A stretch of DNA of 64,000 nt from Verrucomicrobiota bacterium (lineage in GTDB: Bacteria > Verrucomicrobiota > Kiritimatiellia > RFP12 > UBA1067). Under the pieces are notes generated by a model that worked only from the letters and a program-made list of their open reading frames with translations, had not been told where the DNA came from and did no database searches. Shown here one piece after another: positions 63,213-64,000 of this stretch. The position numbers and the translations under genes were made by a program. The stretch covers positions 1 to 64,000 of the forward strand of contig JAHFSX010000003.1 of NCBI GenBank assembly GCA_023269675.1, in the 5' to 3' direction. The stretch's first letter is position 1. Every line of letters starts with the position of its first letter.

Positions 63213-64000
63213 CTACTTCGCGGCGAGCTGGGCGGGGCCGTCCTCGATCACCACGCGGAAGCCGACGTCGAAGGGCCGCATCCAGCCGGGGTAGCCCCAG
63301 CGCCAGGAGGACGTCGCGCGGATCTGGCGGCGGTACCACGAGCCGCCGCGCACGACCTTGCGCTCGTCGACGGTGGCGTTGTTGCGGCCGTCGCCCTCGG
63401 CGTACGGGTAGGGCTTGTAGGCCGAGCGCGTCCACTCCGCGACGTTGCCGTGCATGTCGTGGAGGCCCCACGCGTTGGGCGCGTAGCGGCCGACGTCGGC
63501 GAGGTGCAGCACGCCGTCGTTAAAGCGGCGGTCGCGCAGCTCGTAGTCGTAGAGCTTCGACGGCAACTTGGCCGGCTTGGGATCGTCGCCCCGCGCGATC
63601 GGCTTGGGATCCACGCCCTCGACCGCCAGCTCGATGAGCATATAGTCCGCCAGATTCTCCGACTTAGAGAAGTCCGCGTCGAAGTCGCCGTAGTTCATCG
63701 GCGTGGCGCTGCCCGCGCGGCAGGCCCACTCCCACTGCGCCTCGGAGGGCAGCCGCACGTTCTTGTTGAGCTTCCGGGAGAGCCACGCGCAGTAGGCGTT
63801 GGCCTGCGCCCACGTCACGCGGATCGCCGGGAAGTTCGACGCGTTCACGAAGTAGCCGCGGTTGACCTGATCCTTGTAGTGCTTGTCGTACACGCCGTTC
63901 TCGAAGGAGGGGTCGAACTGCTGGAACTGCGCCATGGTGACCTCGGTGGCGCCCATCCAGAAGGGCTGGCCGACCGTCGCCGCGCACATCGGCTGCTCGG
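63213..64000 (-). CDS. SUMF1/FGE-sulfatase-type domain protein, cut by the window edge
   Basis: At least 262 residues; the reading frame runs off the end of the window and the true start lies beyond it. The visible part is the core of the SUMF1 domain: QPFWMGATEVTMAQFQQF, FPAIRVTWAQANAYCAWLS, RLPSEAQWEWACRAG, GLHDMHGNVAEWTRSAY and KVVRGGSWYRR. Formylglycine-generating enzymes need a pair of cysteines just after RGGS; none is present here (RGGSWYRRQIRATSSWRW), so this is probably not a sulfatase activator but one of the many SUMF1-fold proteins of other function. Signal peptide unknown because the N-terminus is missing. Confidence 0.85.
   Translation of the reverse strand, partial: EQPMCAATVGQPFWMGATEVTMAQFQQFDPSFENGVYDKHYKDQVNRGYFVNASNFPAIRVTWAQANAYCAWLSRKLNKNVRLPSEAQWEWACRAGSATPMNYGDFDADFSKSENLADYMLIELAVEGVDPKPIARGDDPKPAKLPSKLYDYELRDRRFNDGVLHLADVGRYAPNAWGLHDMHGNVAEWTRSAYKPYPYAEGDGRNNATVDERKVVRGGSWYRRQIRATSSWRWGYPGWMRPFDVGFRVVIEDGPAQLAAK

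Overview
The window looks like a piece of a high-GC bacterial chromosome from the PVC superphylum, most like Kiritimatiellota, Verrucomicrobiota or Lentisphaerota. This rests on gene content only: giant autotransporter-associated beta-strand repeat proteins, a DUF1080 protein, a GxGYxYP protein, a hydrazine-synthase-alpha-like cytochrome fused to NPCBM, and many secreted glycoside hydrolases. I saw no rRNA, tRNA, CRISPR array or insertion sequence. The GC-rich composition opens long antisense reading frames, which I left out.

Layout. 225-3000: a zinc-ribbon/nucleoside-deoxyribosyltransferase-like protein faces a CoA-disulfide-reductase-type flavoprotein with a rhodanese tail. 3280-20651: three giant secreted beta-strand repeat proteins on the minus strand (the first two are a tandem duplication carrying lectin-like modules), with mutL between the second and third. 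20910-28109: a secreted beta-propeller/Ig protein, a GH50-like enzyme, a YjbQ protein and a DUF1080 protein. 28304-34918: a fourth giant repeat protein with a PA14 module. 35014-37311: a GH95 enzyme. 37398-40377: a lower-GC island with a nuclease/DUF2075 ATPase and a HEPN/MNT toxin-antitoxin pair. 40618-46079: a YVTN-propeller/phosphoesterase and the dihaem NPCBM protein. 46240-60371: eight tightly spaced genes on one strand, nearly all for secreted carbohydrate-active or beta-helix proteins (GH29, GH28, two paralogues of unknown family, a five-bladed propeller, a GH28/49-like helix, a second helix, GxGYxYP). 60492 to the end: an alcohol dehydrogenase, an aldo/keto reductase and a SUMF1-domain protein cut by the window edge.

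The region reads as a glycan-scavenging locus. Surface-exposed giant proteins could bind polysaccharide, exo- and endo-acting hydrolases (fucosidases GH29 and GH95, polygalacturonase-like GH28, agarase-like GH50) would cut it, and the two cytoplasmic oxidoreductases could process released sugars. The true substrate cannot be read from the sequence.

The most unusual signal lies between the genes. Ends of transcription units carry long imperfect hairpins whose two arms are degenerate short tandem repeats, mostly with a 7-bp period. Several unrelated repeat units (dialects) occur: GGACRGA, RAACRTY, AGGAGTT, an ACCAAGA-like 8-9-mer, and a GATTAR hexamer. All three convergent gene junctions have one. 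The same units, plus a GTAGGCT unit and a palindromic cassette, have accumulated in frame inside the linker of MutL. This system of dialect hairpins is the best candidate here for something undescribed.
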